Positions 63,502 to 64,000 of a stretch of 64,000 nucleotides of DNA are shown here, in pieces. The number at the start of each line of letters is the position of its first letter. The first letter of the stretch is position 1. The notes beneath the pieces are model-generated. The model ran no database searches, was not told the DNA's origin, and saw only the letters and a program-made list of their open reading frames with translations. The position numbers and the translations under genes are program-made. The stretch comes from Oscillospiraceae bacterium. Its GTDB lineage: Bacteria > Bacillota > Clostridia > Oscillospirales > Oscillospiraceae. The DNA is taken from the NCBI GenBank assembly GCA_015068245.1, contig SVKU01000009.1, positions 1 through 64,000 on the forward strand, written 5' to 3'.

Positions 63502-64000
63502 ATCACCCGGATTTTGAAGATAACGTCTATGAAGAAGACGAAACATACAGCTATCAGCACTGGCGTCCCATTGACGAAGATGAAGAAGCGGCTTTCTACG
63601 AGCGTGCCATGTCTCAAAAACTGCCTCTAACCCATCGTACCGGTGCAAAGGTCGCAGCCTTCATACTGTGCATCGCCATGGCGTTTCTGGCTTTTGGCTG
63701 CGTTATCGGCGCATGGTTCATGATCGAGGAGGACCTGTACACCACGCCGGAGAAGGAGTTCCGGTATGAGACTCTGAACAATATTGCCGAAACAGACGTT
63801 TTGAATGTGGTATCCTGCCTGCTTGAAAACGACGAAGAAGGGGCTGTTGACCAGATACAGTTCAAAAACATTGCCGGCATATACATCGAATCAGACGAAG
63901 CCGTTTTGTCCAACTGGTATTGGGGTATTCCTACCGAACGAACGCTGGTTTTTCAGCGTTACTGCTCCTATGAAGAAGACGGACGCATAGGCGTTTCCTA
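63498..64000 (+). CDS. sensor histidine kinase, N-terminal part (runs off the window)
   Basis: The 167 codons seen start with an acidic cytoplasmic segment (HPDFEDNVYEEDETYSYQHW) and a membrane helix (about 53-77, FILCIAMAFLAFGCVIGAWF), then the beginning of an extracellular region. No kinase core is within the window; the assignment rests on the overlap with the response regulator. The acidic cytoplasmic extension before the first helix is unusual. Confidence 0.7.
   Translation, partial: MNHPDFEDNVYEEDETYSYQHWRPIDEDEEAAFYERAMSQKLPLTHRTGAKVAAFILCIAMAFLAFGCVIGAWFMIEEDLYTTPEKEFRYETLNNIAETDVLNVVSCLLENDEEGAVDQIQFKNIAGIYIESDEAVLSNWYWGIPTERTLVFQRYCSYEEDGRIGVS

Overview
The window reads as chromosome of a strictly anaerobic, low-to-mid G+C Firmicute of the class Clostridia, most likely an Oscillospiraceae/Ruminococcaceae-type gut anaerobe. 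This is inferred from AGGAGG-type ribosome sites, an [FeFe] bifurcating hydrogenase, single-chain GlyQS, type III glutamine synthetase, iron-sulfur serine dehydratase, RicT and FemAB proteins, split transketolase and many rho-independent terminators. By eye about half the bases are G+C. No rRNA, CRISPR array, integrase or transposase gene is visible.

Layout. 1-9.4 kb: a MaoC-like double hotdog protein, a zinc-ribbon protein, a diverged alanine racemase, a FemAB transferase, RicT, HolB, a DUF2207 membrane protein and TadA. 9.5-15.2 kb: RsmG, split transketolase, GlyQS, a small membrane protein and an FMN reductase. 15.2-18.3 kb: methionine ABC transporter metQNI, preceded by a methionine-rich leader peptide and a hairpin. 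18.3-23.8 kb: a GuaA-like protein lacking the glutaminase cysteine, a TauE/CTP-transferase fusion, a FAD-Rieske oxidoreductase and an esterase. 24.0-25.7 kb: a small island (DUF4238) in the 3' end of tRNA-Pro. 26-30 kb: a thioesterase, an HPr-like protein, MtaB, a LysR regulator and a repeat-rich protein. 30.2-35.3 kb: the five-gene NADH-linked [FeFe] hydrogenase operon.

35.4-46.3 kb is the most distinctive region: a minus-strand catabolic cluster running from a cyclase-family hydrolase through a 3-hydroxyacyl-CoA-dehydrogenase-like protein, both subunits of a pyrogallol-phloroglucinol transhydroxylase-type molybdoenzyme, a thiolase and a beta-keto acid cleavage enzyme to a Na+/solute symporter. 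A divergent MerR regulator faces a promoter with a 19-bp spacer containing a dyad. The set fits anaerobic breakdown of trihydroxybenzenes from polyphenols: transhydroxylation, ring reduction by an SDR, ring hydrolysis, oxidation, cleavage to acetoacetate units and thiolysis to acetyl-CoA. Two SDR genes downstream (48.7 and 53.1 kb) are candidates for the missing ring reductase. 46.4-55.1 kb adds a nucleotidyltransferase, an EamA exporter, an XRE/small-ORF insert, a ZIP transporter, GlnN and serine dehydratase. 55.3-64 kb holds an orphan lipoprotein, a redox C_GCAxxG_C_C protein, PurF, an SLH/beta-helix surface protein and the start of a two-component system.

Two patterns cut across the genes. 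First, at four places (tRNA-Pro, purF, the EamA gene, the cyclase gene) the 3' tail of a host gene is duplicated and the copies flank a small segment, three with a gene in it. Second, intergenic gaps carry families of palindromic elements: heptad-bounded palindromes, TGTCATTTCGAAC-type inverted repeats, and a two-copy element with an identical 33-nt core and stems that differ but stay paired.
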